This document shows positions 23,335-30,811 of a DNA stretch of 64,000 nt, one piece after another; the stretch's first letter is position 1, and every line of letters starts with the position of its first letter. Origin of the DNA: an uncultured Clostridium sp. GTDB lineage: Bacteria > Bacillota > Clostridia > Lachnospirales > Lachnospiraceae. The position numbers and the translations under genes were made by a program. The notes under the pieces are model-generated. The model worked only from the letters and a program-made list of their open reading frames with translations. It did not search any database and was not told the origin of the DNA. The DNA is taken from NCBI GenBank assembly GCA_937885015.1, contig CALAAS010000011.1, forward strand, positions 1 to 64,000, read 5' to 3'.

Positions 23335-24357
23335 CTACTGTACTGTCTGGTGCACGAACTGCTCGGCACCGTCGGAGTAAATCAGATCATAGTCTTCTGT
23401 CACAAAGTATCCATAGATGCCGTCCATGGAATTTAACAGCTCCAGTCCCTTTTCCAGTCCCATGGAGAAACAGACGGTGCTCAGCACATCGCCGTCTACA
23501 GAATCCGGGGAGACAATAGTCACAGCAATAAGGCCGTTGTCATAGGGATAACCGGTTTTTGGATTCAGCAGATGGTGGTAATTGACGCCGTCCACCTCAA
23601 AGTGGCGTTCATAGACGCCGGAGGAGACCACGGACATATCGTCAATGCTCAGATTGGCGAAGACGGTGGCGTAATCTTCAAAGGGCATCTGAAGACCGAT
23701 GAGAAAGGAAGAGCGGTTTGGCATTTTTCCGACGCAGAGGACGTTTCCGCCCAGGTTGATGATGGCGCTTTTTACGCCCTGGCTGACCAGATATTCTTTT
23801 AGGCGGTCTGCGATATAGCCTTTGGCGATGGAGCCAAGATCAATGGTTGTATCCGGTGAGAGGAAGGTCAGGGTATTGCCCTCCAGCTGTATATCCTGCC
23901 AGTTGACTCGTGCCGCTGCCGCTTCAATATCCTCCTCTGACGGAATAGTTTGTTTTCCGTCTGTAAAATTCCAGAGGGAACTTAAGGGTTCGATGGTCAG
24001 ATCGTACGCTCCTTCGGACAGGCGGCTGTAATCCAGGCTTTTCTGTATCATGGCTGTCATATCGTCGGACAGGGTAAATGTGGTTTCATCCGGCGAACGG
24101 TGGTTTAACCGATACAGTTCGCTGCCTTTGATGGTCTTGCTGAACCGGCTTTCATACTCCTCGCAGAGCTCCATACAACGGTCAAGAATGGTTTCATCGT
24201 CGGAATCATAGAGGGTGATATTGACAAAAGTATTTAAAAGAAATGCCGATCGGCTGACAGGAGTTGCTTCCTTTGGCCGGAGAAGCAGCGCTGCGCCGCA
24301 GCCGAGCAACACCACAGCCAGAAGAGTACAAAGAGCAGTAATATCTTTTTTGTTCAT
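23335..24357 (-). CDS. apbE: FAD:protein FMN transferase (ApbE)
   Basis: A 340-residue exported flavin transferase that links FMN from FAD to Ser/Thr of target proteins outside the membrane. The N terminus has a hydrophobic segment ending LLGC (Cys20), so it is probably a lipoprotein. The ApbE domain shows FLLNTFVNITLYD, DLGSIAKGYIADRLKEYL near 185-202 (flavin site) and YHHLLNPKTGYPYDN near 265-279 (metal and active-site loop). Family length is normal. It has its own promoter (24424-24452), is divergent from a Gx transporter gene and followed by a NusG-domain gene. No FMN-binding-domain target is encoded nearby, so its substrate lies elsewhere. Confidence 0.94.
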   Translation of the reverse strand: MNKKDITALCTLLAVVLLGCGAALLLRPKEATPVSRSAFLLNTFVNITLYDSDDETILDRCMELCEEYESRFSKTIKGSELYRLNHRSPDETTFTLSDDMTAMIQKSLDYSRLSEGAYDLTIEPLSSLWNFTDGKQTIPSEEDIEAAAARVNWQDIQLEGNTLTFLSPDTTIDLGSIAKGYIADRLKEYLVSQGVKSAIINLGGNVLCVGKMPNRSSFLIGLQMPFEDYATVFANLSIDDMSVVSSGVYERHFEVDGVNYHHLLNPKTGYPYDNGLIAVTIVSPDSVDGDVLSTVCFSMGLEKGLELLNSMDGIYGYFVTEDYDLIYSDGAEQFVHQTVQ

Positions 24358-24423
24358 TAGTAATAATCCTCACTTATAAGGTGCAGCGCCCGAAAAAGGG
24401 CGAAGATCCGCATGCTGTCAGCT

Positions 24424-24452
24424 ATTTTATCATATCCCTTCTGATCTGGCAA
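24424..24452 (-). promoter_or_regulatory. Promoter of apbE and the NusG-domain gene
   Basis: On the minus strand, TTGCCA (24452-24447), a 17-base spacer and TAAAAT (24429-24424). A short CGCCC/GGGCG hairpin lies in the leader near 24387-24403. Confidence 0.75.
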
Positions 24453-24474
24453 GGGAGGCCGGTCAGGGAAACTC

Positions 24475-24503
24475 TTTACAAAATCCACGATTTTTTATAA
24501 GAT
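24475..24503 (+). promoter_or_regulatory. Promoter of the Gx transporter gene
   Basis: TTTACA (24475-24480), a 17-base spacer and TAAGAT (24498-24503). Transcription from here would begin near 24510, which excludes the ATG at 24506 as a start codon. Confidence 0.5.
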
Positions 24504-24547
24504 AGATGGGAAGAAGAAATGAAATCGAGAAAGGATGCAGAGCGCAG

Positions 24548-25066
24548 ATGGATGAGCAGAGTCGGGAAGGAAGAAAAGCGGGGAGAGTTGCACTTTACGG
24601 AATGATGACAGCGCTGGCTTTTCTGTTTGGCTATGTGGAGTCGCTGGTTCCTATAAGCCTGGGAGTTCCGGGAATCAAGCTGGGACTGGCCAATTTGGCA
24701 GCGATCGTCAGTCTCTACCTTCTTGGACCCCGGGCGGCGGTTGGAATTACTGTGGTCCGCATTCTTTTAGTTGGTTTTACTTTTGGAAACCTGTCTATGA
24801 TGATGTACAGCTTTGCCGGTGCCGCTGTGAGTCTCGCCCTGATGCTGATATTCTGGCGGATGGACTGGTTTGGGGTGACAGGAGTCAGTATCATTGGCGG
24901 GGCGGGACACAATGTGGGACAGCTTCTGCTGGCTGCGGTGGTGGTGGAGACAGGCGGTGTGTTTTATTATCTTCCGTTGCTCCTGGCAGCCGGAACTGTG
25001 GCGGGAGCGGTCATTGGAATTCTGGGAGGAATTCTCATAAAACGGCTTTCCCACTGGAAGAGATGA
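24548..25066 (+). CDS. Gx transporter family (Hpre_diP_synt_I) membrane protein
   Basis: A 172-residue membrane protein of the family first labelled 'heptaprenyl diphosphate synthase component I' and now Gx transporter. It resembles the S component of ECF transporters: LGVPGIKLGLANLAAIVSLYLLGPRAA and AGAAVSLALMLIFW are typical, and TGVSIIGGAGHNVGQLLLAA is the conserved Gly-rich helix. EetB of Listeria-type extracellular electron-transfer loci is, as I recall, of this family. The start is uncertain: ATG 24548 fits the promoter at 24475, while ATG 24506 adds 14 residues. It is divergent from apbE. The transported molecule may be a quinone or flavin precursor, which is inference. Confidence 0.85.
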   Translation: MDEQSREGRKAGRVALYGMMTALAFLFGYVESLVPISLGVPGIKLGLANLAAIVSLYLLGPRAAVGITVVRILLVGFTFGNLSMMMYSFAGAAVSLALMLIFWRMDWFGVTGVSIIGGAGHNVGQLLLAAVVVETGGVFYYLPLLLAAGTVAGAVIGILGGILIKRLSHWKR

Positions 25067-25117
25067 AGCAGGAGAAAGTGAACAGCAAAAAGTGAGAAGA
25101 GAGAAGGAGGAAGTGGT

Positions 25118-26629
25118 ATGGTATATGAGGCAGTGAAAAATCTGGTGCAGTACGGTCTGGATGCGGGACTTTTGGAGCCGGAAGACAGGATTTATGCGAC
25201 CAACCGGATCCTGGCATTGATGGGAATGGAAGAGTATGAAGAGCCGGAGGGCGAAGAGAAGTCCCAGAGCCTGGAGGAGATTTTGGGAGAACTTCTGGAC
25301 TATGCCCATGAGACGGGAGTGTTGGAAGAAAACAGCGTGGTATATCGGGATCTGTTTGACACAAAGCTGATGAATTGCCTTATGCCGCGGCCCAGCGAAG
25401 TAATCCGTACTTTCTGGAAGCTGTACGAAATGGAGTCGCCGGAGGCGGCAACGGATTATTATTATAAACTGAGTCAGGATTCAGATTACATCCGGAGATA
25501 CCGGGTATGCCGGGATATGAAGTGGAAGACAGAGACAAAATACGGCCAGCTGGATATTACGGTCAATCTTTCCAAGCCGGAGAAAGATCCCAAGGCCATT
25601 GCAGCGGCCAAGCTGGCAAAGCAGAGCGGATATCCAAAATGCCTTCTTTGCCGGGAAAATGAGGGGTATGCCGGGCGTGTTAATCATCCTGCCCGGGACA
25701 ATCACCGGATCATTCCCATTACGGTCAATGACAGTGAGTGGGGATTCCAGTATTCGCCCTATGTGTATTACAATGAGCACTGTATCGTGTTTAATGGTCT
25801 TCATACGCCGATGAAGATTGAAAAGGCGACGTTTATCAAGCTATTTGATTTTGTCAAATTGTTCCCCCACTATTTTCTGGGTTCCAATGCGGATCTTCCC
25901 ATTGTGGGAGGTTCTATCCTGAGCCATGATCATTTCCAGGGGGGACATTATACCTTCGCCATGGCCAAGGCTCCCATGGAAAAAATGTTTTCTATGGATG
26001 GCTTTGAGGACGTGGAGGTGGGAATCGTTCACTGGCCCATGTCGGTAATCCGTACCAGGGCGAAGGATCCGGAGCGCCTGATCCAGCTGGGAGACCGGAT
26101 TCTTACGGCATGGCGGGGATATACAGATGAGGAGGCATTTATCTTTGCCGAGACAGACGGGGAACCCCACAATACCATTACTCCCATTGCCCGGAAAAAC
26201 GACGGGATGTATGAGCTGGATCTGGTACTGCGAAATAACATTACTACCGAGGAGCTGCCTCTGGGCGTTTATCATCCCCATCCGGAGCTTCACCACATTA
26301 AAAAAGAAAATATTGGCCTGATTGAGGTAATGGGACTGGCGGTTCTCCCGTCTCGTTTGAAACAGGAGCTGGCGCAGCTGGCGGATGGGATTCTTGCGGG
26401 AGATGATCTGCGGAAAAATCCGGATACGGAAAAGCATGCTGACTGGGTGGAGGAATTTTTACCCCGGTATCAAGAGATCAGCCGGGATACCATTGGCGAT
26501 ATCTTGAAGAAAGAAGTAGGACTTGTTTTCGAACGGGTGCTGGAGGATGCCGGCGTATATAAATGCACGGAGGAAGGACGCCGGTCATTTGGACGTTTTC
26601 TTGCCGCCGTCGGTTTCCAGGAGGTATAA
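25118..26629 (+). CDS. galT: UDP-glucose--hexose-1-phosphate uridylyltransferase (class II GalT)
   Basis: A 503-residue enzyme of the Leloir pathway: galactose-1-phosphate plus UDP-glucose gives UDP-galactose plus glucose-1-phosphate. It is the long Firmicute class II GalT, about 500 residues compared with 350 for the E. coli form. SHDHFQGGHYTFAM near residue 268 is the conserved His-rich active-site strand, with FSYSP-like WGFQYSPYVYYNEHCIVF and PARDNHR earlier. GGAGG precedes the ATG. No galK or galE is nearby, which is unusual. The next gene, a RelA/SpoT-domain protein, begins 26 bases after the stop and is probably co-transcribed. Confidence 0.95.
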   Translation: MVYEAVKNLVQYGLDAGLLEPEDRIYATNRILALMGMEEYEEPEGEEKSQSLEEILGELLDYAHETGVLEENSVVYRDLFDTKLMNCLMPRPSEVIRTFWKLYEMESPEAATDYYYKLSQDSDYIRRYRVCRDMKWKTETKYGQLDITVNLSKPEKDPKAIAAAKLAKQSGYPKCLLCRENEGYAGRVNHPARDNHRIIPITVNDSEWGFQYSPYVYYNEHCIVFNGLHTPMKIEKATFIKLFDFVKLFPHYFLGSNADLPIVGGSILSHDHFQGGHYTFAMAKAPMEKMFSMDGFEDVEVGIVHWPMSVIRTRAKDPERLIQLGDRILTAWRGYTDEEAFIFAETDGEPHNTITPIARKNDGMYELDLVLRNNITTEELPLGVYHPHPELHHIKKENIGLIEVMGLAVLPSRLKQELAQLADGILAGDDLRKNPDTEKHADWVEEFLPRYQEISRDTIGDILKKEVGLVFERVLEDAGVYKCTEEGRRSFGRFLAAVGFQEV

Positions 26630-26655
26630 AAACGGAAGGCGGAACAAAAAAAGCG

Positions 26656-27441
26656 ATGATGGAGAAGGATGCATTTTTAAAGAAATACCGGATGGATGAA
26701 TCGGAATTTGAAAGGGCGGGAATCGGCTGGAGCGAGCTGGCTGGCATTGAAGCCGATTATCGGCAGAGGGAGGGAACGCTTCGGGAGATTGGAAAGGAAT
26801 TTGTCGACCATTATCTTTACGATATTGAGCGGGCCGGCATTCACTCCTACCGATACCGGACCAAGGATCCGGGGCACCTGCTGGAGAAGATTATCCGCAA
26901 AAAGCGGGAACAGCCGGAGAAGTTTTCCGGCCTGGATGTGTCCAATTACTGGAAATATGTGACGGATCTGATCGGGATCCGCGTGTTTTTCCTCTATCGG
27001 GAGGACTGGCGTCATTTTCATGAGTATATTACATCTGTTTTTGAAAATGATCCCGGTCAGTATGTAAAGGATCGGGACCGGGATTTTGATGAGGATGCGG
27101 AACACTTCTACATTGCAGAGCGGCCGAAGGTGTATCGGAGAAATGGGGACAGCCGGATTTACGATGAATCGGTGATTGACATTAAATCAGACGGGATCTA
27201 CCGTTCTCTGCACTATATTATCAAATATCAGGGGTATTACGTGGAGATTCAGGCCAGGACGCTGTTTGAAGAGGGCTGGAGTGAAGTGGATCACGATATT
27301 GTGTATCCCTACCATCAGGATGATGCGATGCTGAAAGATTTTTCCGGACTGTTGAACCGGCTTTCCGGGATGGCAGATGAGATGAGCTCTTATTTTCGCC
27401 GAATGAAGGTGGAAAAAGAGCGGGGAAATGAAAAAGAGTGA
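26656..27441 (+). CDS. RelA/SpoT-domain protein (alarmone synthetase-like)
   Basis: A 261-residue cytosolic protein built around one RelA/SpoT nucleotidyltransferase domain with no HD hydrolase, TGS or ACT domain. Motifs in order are HSYRYRTKDPGHLLEKI (about 57-73), YVTDLIGIRVFF (about 105), GIYRSLHYIIKY (about 183) and EIQARTLFEEGWSEVDHD (about 198-215). These are the GTP-site and catalytic loops of (p)ppGpp synthetases, including the synthetase Glu in EIQ. It is longer than typical RelQ or RelP, with a charged insert around 125-165 (DRDRDFDEDAEHFY). It lies behind galT. Synthetase activity is expected from the motifs but the product nucleotide is unknown. Confidence 0.83.
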   Translation: MMEKDAFLKKYRMDESEFERAGIGWSELAGIEADYRQREGTLREIGKEFVDHYLYDIERAGIHSYRYRTKDPGHLLEKIIRKKREQPEKFSGLDVSNYWKYVTDLIGIRVFFLYREDWRHFHEYITSVFENDPGQYVKDRDRDFDEDAEHFYIAERPKVYRRNGDSRIYDESVIDIKSDGIYRSLHYIIKYQGYYVEIQARTLFEEGWSEVDHDIVYPYHQDDAMLKDFSGLLNRLSGMADEMSSYFRRMKVEKERGNEKE

Positions 27442-27448
27442 ATGGAAC

Positions 27449-27474
27449 CGGAAAGGGCCACGGAGCCCTTTCCG
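27449..27474. terminator. Hairpin between convergent genes
   Basis: A perfect 10-bp stem CGGAAAGGGC / GCCCTTTCCG with loop CACGGA. There is no T run, so it may be a weak or factor-assisted terminator between the alarmone synthetase and PTS genes. Confidence 0.5.
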
Positions 27475-27489
27475 CCTGCTGCTCAGAAG

Positions 27490-28518
27490 TTACAGGTCCA
27501 ATTTCATATCGCCTTCATGGATCCAGCCGGCCTTTCGGCAGAGCGCTCCGAAGAAAAGTGTCAGGATGGCTGGAAGGATGAAGCAGACCAGAAGAATTCC
27601 GGGCCACATCAGCGGATTCCCGCTCTTTTCCATGGCTGTATAGATGCCGATGGGGCCCACCAGTCCGCAAGTGCCCATACCGGCGCCTGCGGGGATATTT
27701 TCCAGCCGGAACAGGAGTGTGGAAATGGGGCCTGTCACCATGGAGGCCAGTGTGGGCGGAATCCAGATACGGGGATTACGGACAATATTGCCCATTTGCA
27801 GCATAGAGGTTCCCAGTCCCTGGGCCAGCAGTCCGCCCCAGCGATTTTCACGGAAACTTAAGACGGCGAAGCCGATCATCTGGGCGCAGCAGCCTGCGGT
27901 AGCCGCTCCCCCAGCCAAACCGTCCAGACTCAGCATGATACAGATGGCCGCACTGCTGATGGGCAGCGTCAGGGCAATGCCGATAAGGGCGGAGACGAGA
28001 ATGCCCATAAAGAAAGGCTGCATGATGGTGGCAGTTTTGACCAGATTGCCGAAAGCTGTCATGAAAGCGGCGACGCCGGGCCCCACAAATTGGGATGCCA
28101 GAACGCCAGAGATGATGGTAACTCCCGGGGTTACCAGAATATCTACAGGGGTTTCCCGGGAGACAAGCTTTCCGAGCTCTGTGGCAAGAATGGTTGCTAC
28201 CAGGGCTCCCACAGGGCCGCCCAGCTCGTTGCCGGCGATGCCCACAGTAGCAGCGGAGAAAAGCACCAGGGAGGGGGCTTTCAATGCATAGGCGATGGAA
28301 ACACCGAGCGCTGCTCCGGTGGCATTTTTGGCATAGACAGAGATGGTGGTAAAAATGGGAAGTCCCGTTTTTTCTCCAAGGGTGGAAAAGATGGTGCCGA
28401 TGAGAAGCGAGGCAAAAAGTCCGAATGCCATGGCCCCCAGGGCGTCGATGAGATAGGTCTGAACGGAAATATTGATTTGTTTGCGCTTCAGAAAAGCTTT
28501 TATGCCGGATGTGTTCAT
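27490..28518 (-). CDS. PTS IIC-like permease (EIIC_2 family)
   Basis: A 342-residue polytopic membrane protein of the PTS_EIIC_2 (PF13303-like) family. Recurrent Gly-rich membrane segments include ATVGIAGNELGGPVGALVATILATELGK near residue 90 and GVLASQFVGPGVAAFMTAFG. PISSAAICIMLSLDGLAGGAATAGCCAQMIGFA holds a small-residue reentrant-type stretch. Typical PTS IIC proteins work with IIA and IIB; none are encoded nearby, so either those domains are elsewhere or this group works without phosphorylation. AGGAGG precedes the ATG. It is monocistronic and convergent with the alarmone synthetase gene. Substrate unknown. Confidence 0.8.
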   Translation of the reverse strand: MNTSGIKAFLKRKQINISVQTYLIDALGAMAFGLFASLLIGTIFSTLGEKTGLPIFTTISVYAKNATGAALGVSIAYALKAPSLVLFSAATVGIAGNELGGPVGALVATILATELGKLVSRETPVDILVTPGVTIISGVLASQFVGPGVAAFMTAFGNLVKTATIMQPFFMGILVSALIGIALTLPISSAAICIMLSLDGLAGGAATAGCCAQMIGFAVLSFRENRWGGLLAQGLGTSMLQMGNIVRNPRIWIPPTLASMVTGPISTLLFRLENIPAGAGMGTCGLVGPIGIYTAMEKSGNPLMWPGILLVCFILPAILTLFFGALCRKAGWIHEGDMKLDL

Positions 28519-28716
28519 GAGGATCCTCCTATGTGTGGAATCTTTTGTTCAGAGTGTTCCTGAACGGTTGTATGAAGTAATGGCGGCGGCCTGTGGAGCG
28601 TGGCCGCCAGGCTTTTGTATTTTAACATATATCAAGGATTATACAAGCATTTTGAGCATTTTCGCCGCAGAATGCCAGAGAAACAGTGACAATGTCGGGG
28701 GAAAGGAGTTTCGCAT

Positions 28717-29142
28717 ATGCAGAAGAGAATTTGCCCGATTTGCGACCATGTGATGACGGGACGGCATTTTTGCCGGTTCTGTAAGCAGTGGATTCGGGAG
28801 CCGCATGTGGTAAATGCCACCTATTATCTGAATGAACGCCATCCGGCGCATGAGAAAAATTGCCTGTACCACGGTACGGCCGGGGATGGGGGTTCTGTCC
28901 GTCAGGCGGCGGAAAAAAAGAAAACGTCTCTGGAGGCCGTTGCCAAAGGCCGGTCAGGCTCCGGGCAAACGGGATTGAAGCAGAGTGACAGGGCAGGATT
29001 GTCCGGAAAAGGGGGAAGTCAGAGAAAGAAGGAGACAGGAACGAAAAGCCAGCCGGCACATCTTTTTTTGTTTTTTGCGGTGGCATTTTTGCTGCTTTTT
29101 ATGTTCGGCAGCTTTCTCCCATTCTTTTTCTTCTGGTTTTGA
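28717..29142 (+). CDS. Small zinc-ribbon protein with C-terminal membrane anchor
   Basis: A 141-residue protein of unknown function. The N terminus has Cys6-x2-Cys9 and Cys19-x2-Cys22 (CPICD and CRFC), a zinc ribbon. A polar Lys/Gly/Ser-rich linker (about 45-115) follows, then one hydrophobic segment rich in Phe at the extreme C terminus (LFLFFAVAFLLLFMF), ending FFFFWF. The architecture suggests a tail-anchored protein with a cytosolic zinc domain. AAAGGAG precedes the ATG. It lies upstream of metF by 80 bases and divergent from the PTS gene. I do not recognise a named family. Confidence 0.7.
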   Translation: MQKRICPICDHVMTGRHFCRFCKQWIREPHVVNATYYLNERHPAHEKNCLYHGTAGDGGSVRQAAEKKKTSLEAVAKGRSGSGQTGLKQSDRAGLSGKGGSQRKKETGTKSQPAHLFLFFAVAFLLLFMFGSFLPFFFFWF

Positions 29143-29222
29143 GAAGGGAAAACAGGAAATGGGAAGTACCGTTGGGGGACGGGAACCAGTAAACAGGAAA
29201 TTAAGAAAGATAGGAGAGAGAC

Positions 29223-30083
29223 ATGAAAATTCGAGACATTTTAGCAGGTGGTCAGCCAACCCTTTCCTTTGAGGTGTTTCCGCCCAAAGTAGAAGCAGAT
29301 TACGATTCTGTGGAGGCAGCAGCATTTGAGATAGCGCGGTTAAAGCCGGCGTTCATGAGTGTAACGTATGGGGCTGGAGGAGGAACCAGCCGTTATACGG
29401 TGGGGATTGCAGCAGATCTTCAGAATCAGTGCGGAGTAAATGCGCTGGCGCATTTGACTTGTGTTTCCTCTACCAGAGAGCGGGTCCGGGAGGAACTGGC
29501 TGCGATGAAGGAGCTGGGAATTGAGAATGTGCTGGCCCTGCGGGGAGATATCCCGGAGGGGGGACCGCTGGCCTCAGACTACCGCTACGCGTCGGAACTG
29601 ATCCGGGATATCAAGCGCTATGCGCCGGATCTCTGCATCGGAGCCGCCTGTTATCCGGAGGGCCATGTGGAATCAGTCAATAAAACGGCGGACATTGAAC
29701 ATTTGCGGGAAAAAGTGGAGGCTGGATGTGATTTTGTGACGACGCAGATGTTTTTCGATAATAATATTCTTTACAATTATCTATACCGGATCCGGGAAAA
29801 AGGGATTACAGTTCCTGTGGTTGCCGGGATTATGCCGGTTACCAATGCCAGACAGATAGCAAGGATCTGTCGTATGTCCGGAACGTATCTTCCGGCTCGG
29901 TTCAAGGCGATCGTAGACAGGTTTGGTGACAATCCGGCTGCTATGAAACAGGCGGGTATTGCTTATGCTACAGAGCAGATCATTGACCTGATTGCCAATC
30001 ACGTGAATGGAATTCATGTATATTCCATGAATAAGCCGGACGTGGCGGCCTGGATCCAGAGCAGCCTGTCTGAAATCCTGTGA
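29223..30083 (+). CDS. metF: Methylenetetrahydrofolate reductase
   Basis: A 286-residue MetF, which reduces 5,10-methylene-THF to 5-methyl-THF for methionine synthesis. The TIM-barrel starts with TLSFEVFPPKVEADY (active-site Glu in FEVFPP), followed by MSVTYGAGGGTSR, VLALRGDIPEG and DFVTTQMFFDN, all diagnostic. Clostridial MetF of this size often works with a partner iron-sulfur protein, but none is encoded here. GGAGAG precedes the ATG. It is the first gene of metF, MetH-activation protein, metH, with a 19-base gap to the second. No SAM riboswitch or T-box is visible in the 80 bases before it. Confidence 0.95.
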   Translation: MKIRDILAGGQPTLSFEVFPPKVEADYDSVEAAAFEIARLKPAFMSVTYGAGGGTSRYTVGIAADLQNQCGVNALAHLTCVSSTRERVREELAAMKELGIENVLALRGDIPEGGPLASDYRYASELIRDIKRYAPDLCIGAACYPEGHVESVNKTADIEHLREKVEAGCDFVTTQMFFDNNILYNYLYRIREKGITVPVVAGIMPVTNARQIARICRMSGTYLPARFKAIVDRFGDNPAAMKQAGIAYATEQIIDLIANHVNGIHVYSMNKPDVAAWIQSSLSEIL

Positions 30084-30102
30084 CGGGATGGGGGGATCAG
30101 CG

Positions 30103-30762
30103 TTGGAAGTAAACCGAAGAGAGATATATCGGTATTTGGGATTCGGGAGAACGAACCCGGAGGAAAGAACCAGGATTCTGGTGGAGAACTGCCTGGAGGA
30201 ACTTTTTCAGGCGGCGGATTGCCGCAGCTTTTACCGCCGTTTTCCGCTGACTGCCACCGGGGATGGAGAGATGGACCTTACCTGTTTTCGGACAGAGAGC
30301 AGAGATCTTGCGAGGGCTCTTCAGGGCTGTACGGAGGTGGCGCTGTTTGCAGCTACGCTGGGATCTGGAGTGGACCTGCTGCTGCGGCGTTACAGTCGGC
30401 TTGCGATGAGCAGGGCTGTGATTTTGCAGGCGGCTTCGGCTGCTATGATTGAGTCTTATTGTGATCAGGTCTGCTGTGACTTAAGACAGGAGCTGGAACG
30501 GGAGGGACTGTATCCGCGGCCGCGGTTTTCTCCAGGCTACGGAGATTTTCCCCTTTCCTGTCAGACAGCTATTTGTCGTGGGTTGGAAACAGAAAAAAGA
30601 GTGGGAGTAGCACTGACAGAACATCTCCTGATGGTTCCGTCAAAATCGGTTACAGCGGTAATCGGCATTGGACGGGCACCTGGAAATTGCGGGGTGGAAG
30701 GCTGTGAGGCCTGTGGAAAAATGGACTGCGCCTACAGGCGTATGGAGCCAGAAAATATGTGA
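30103..30762 (+). CDS. Stand-alone MetH activation-domain protein
   Basis: A 219-residue protein resembling the C-terminal SAM-binding activation domain of cobalamin-dependent methionine synthase, which remethylates cob(II)alamin after oxidation. RFSPGYGDFPLSCQ near residue 145 is the RxxxGYG motif that holds SAM, and a Cys-rich tail (CGVEGCEACGKMDCAYR) follows. The neighbouring MetH lacks this domain, so the two proteins probably make one split enzyme. I choose the TTG at 30103, giving MEVNRREIYRYLGF with a GGGGGG run just upstream; the ATG at 30088 has no good site. The Cys cluster might bind iron-sulfur or zinc. Confidence 0.9.
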   Translation: MEVNRREIYRYLGFGRTNPEERTRILVENCLEELFQAADCRSFYRRFPLTATGDGEMDLTCFRTESRDLARALQGCTEVALFAATLGSGVDLLLRRYSRLAMSRAVILQAASAAMIESYCDQVCCDLRQELEREGLYPRPRFSPGYGDFPLSCQTAICRGLETEKRVGVALTEHLLMVPSKSVTAVIGIGRAPGNCGVEGCEACGKMDCAYRRMEPENM

Positions 30763-30811
30763 AACGGCCGGAAGGATAGATATAACCGGGATTTTAGAAA
30801 GGGAGAATGAC

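Noticed and set aside
26563..26655. Longer N terminus of the galT-linked alarmone synthetase
   Set aside because: It would overlap galT by 67 bases and lacks a ribosome site. The ATG at 26656 is preceded by GGAAGGCGG.
29143..29222. SAM riboswitch or T-box before metF
   Set aside because: The 80-base gap is too short and shows none of the conserved elements.
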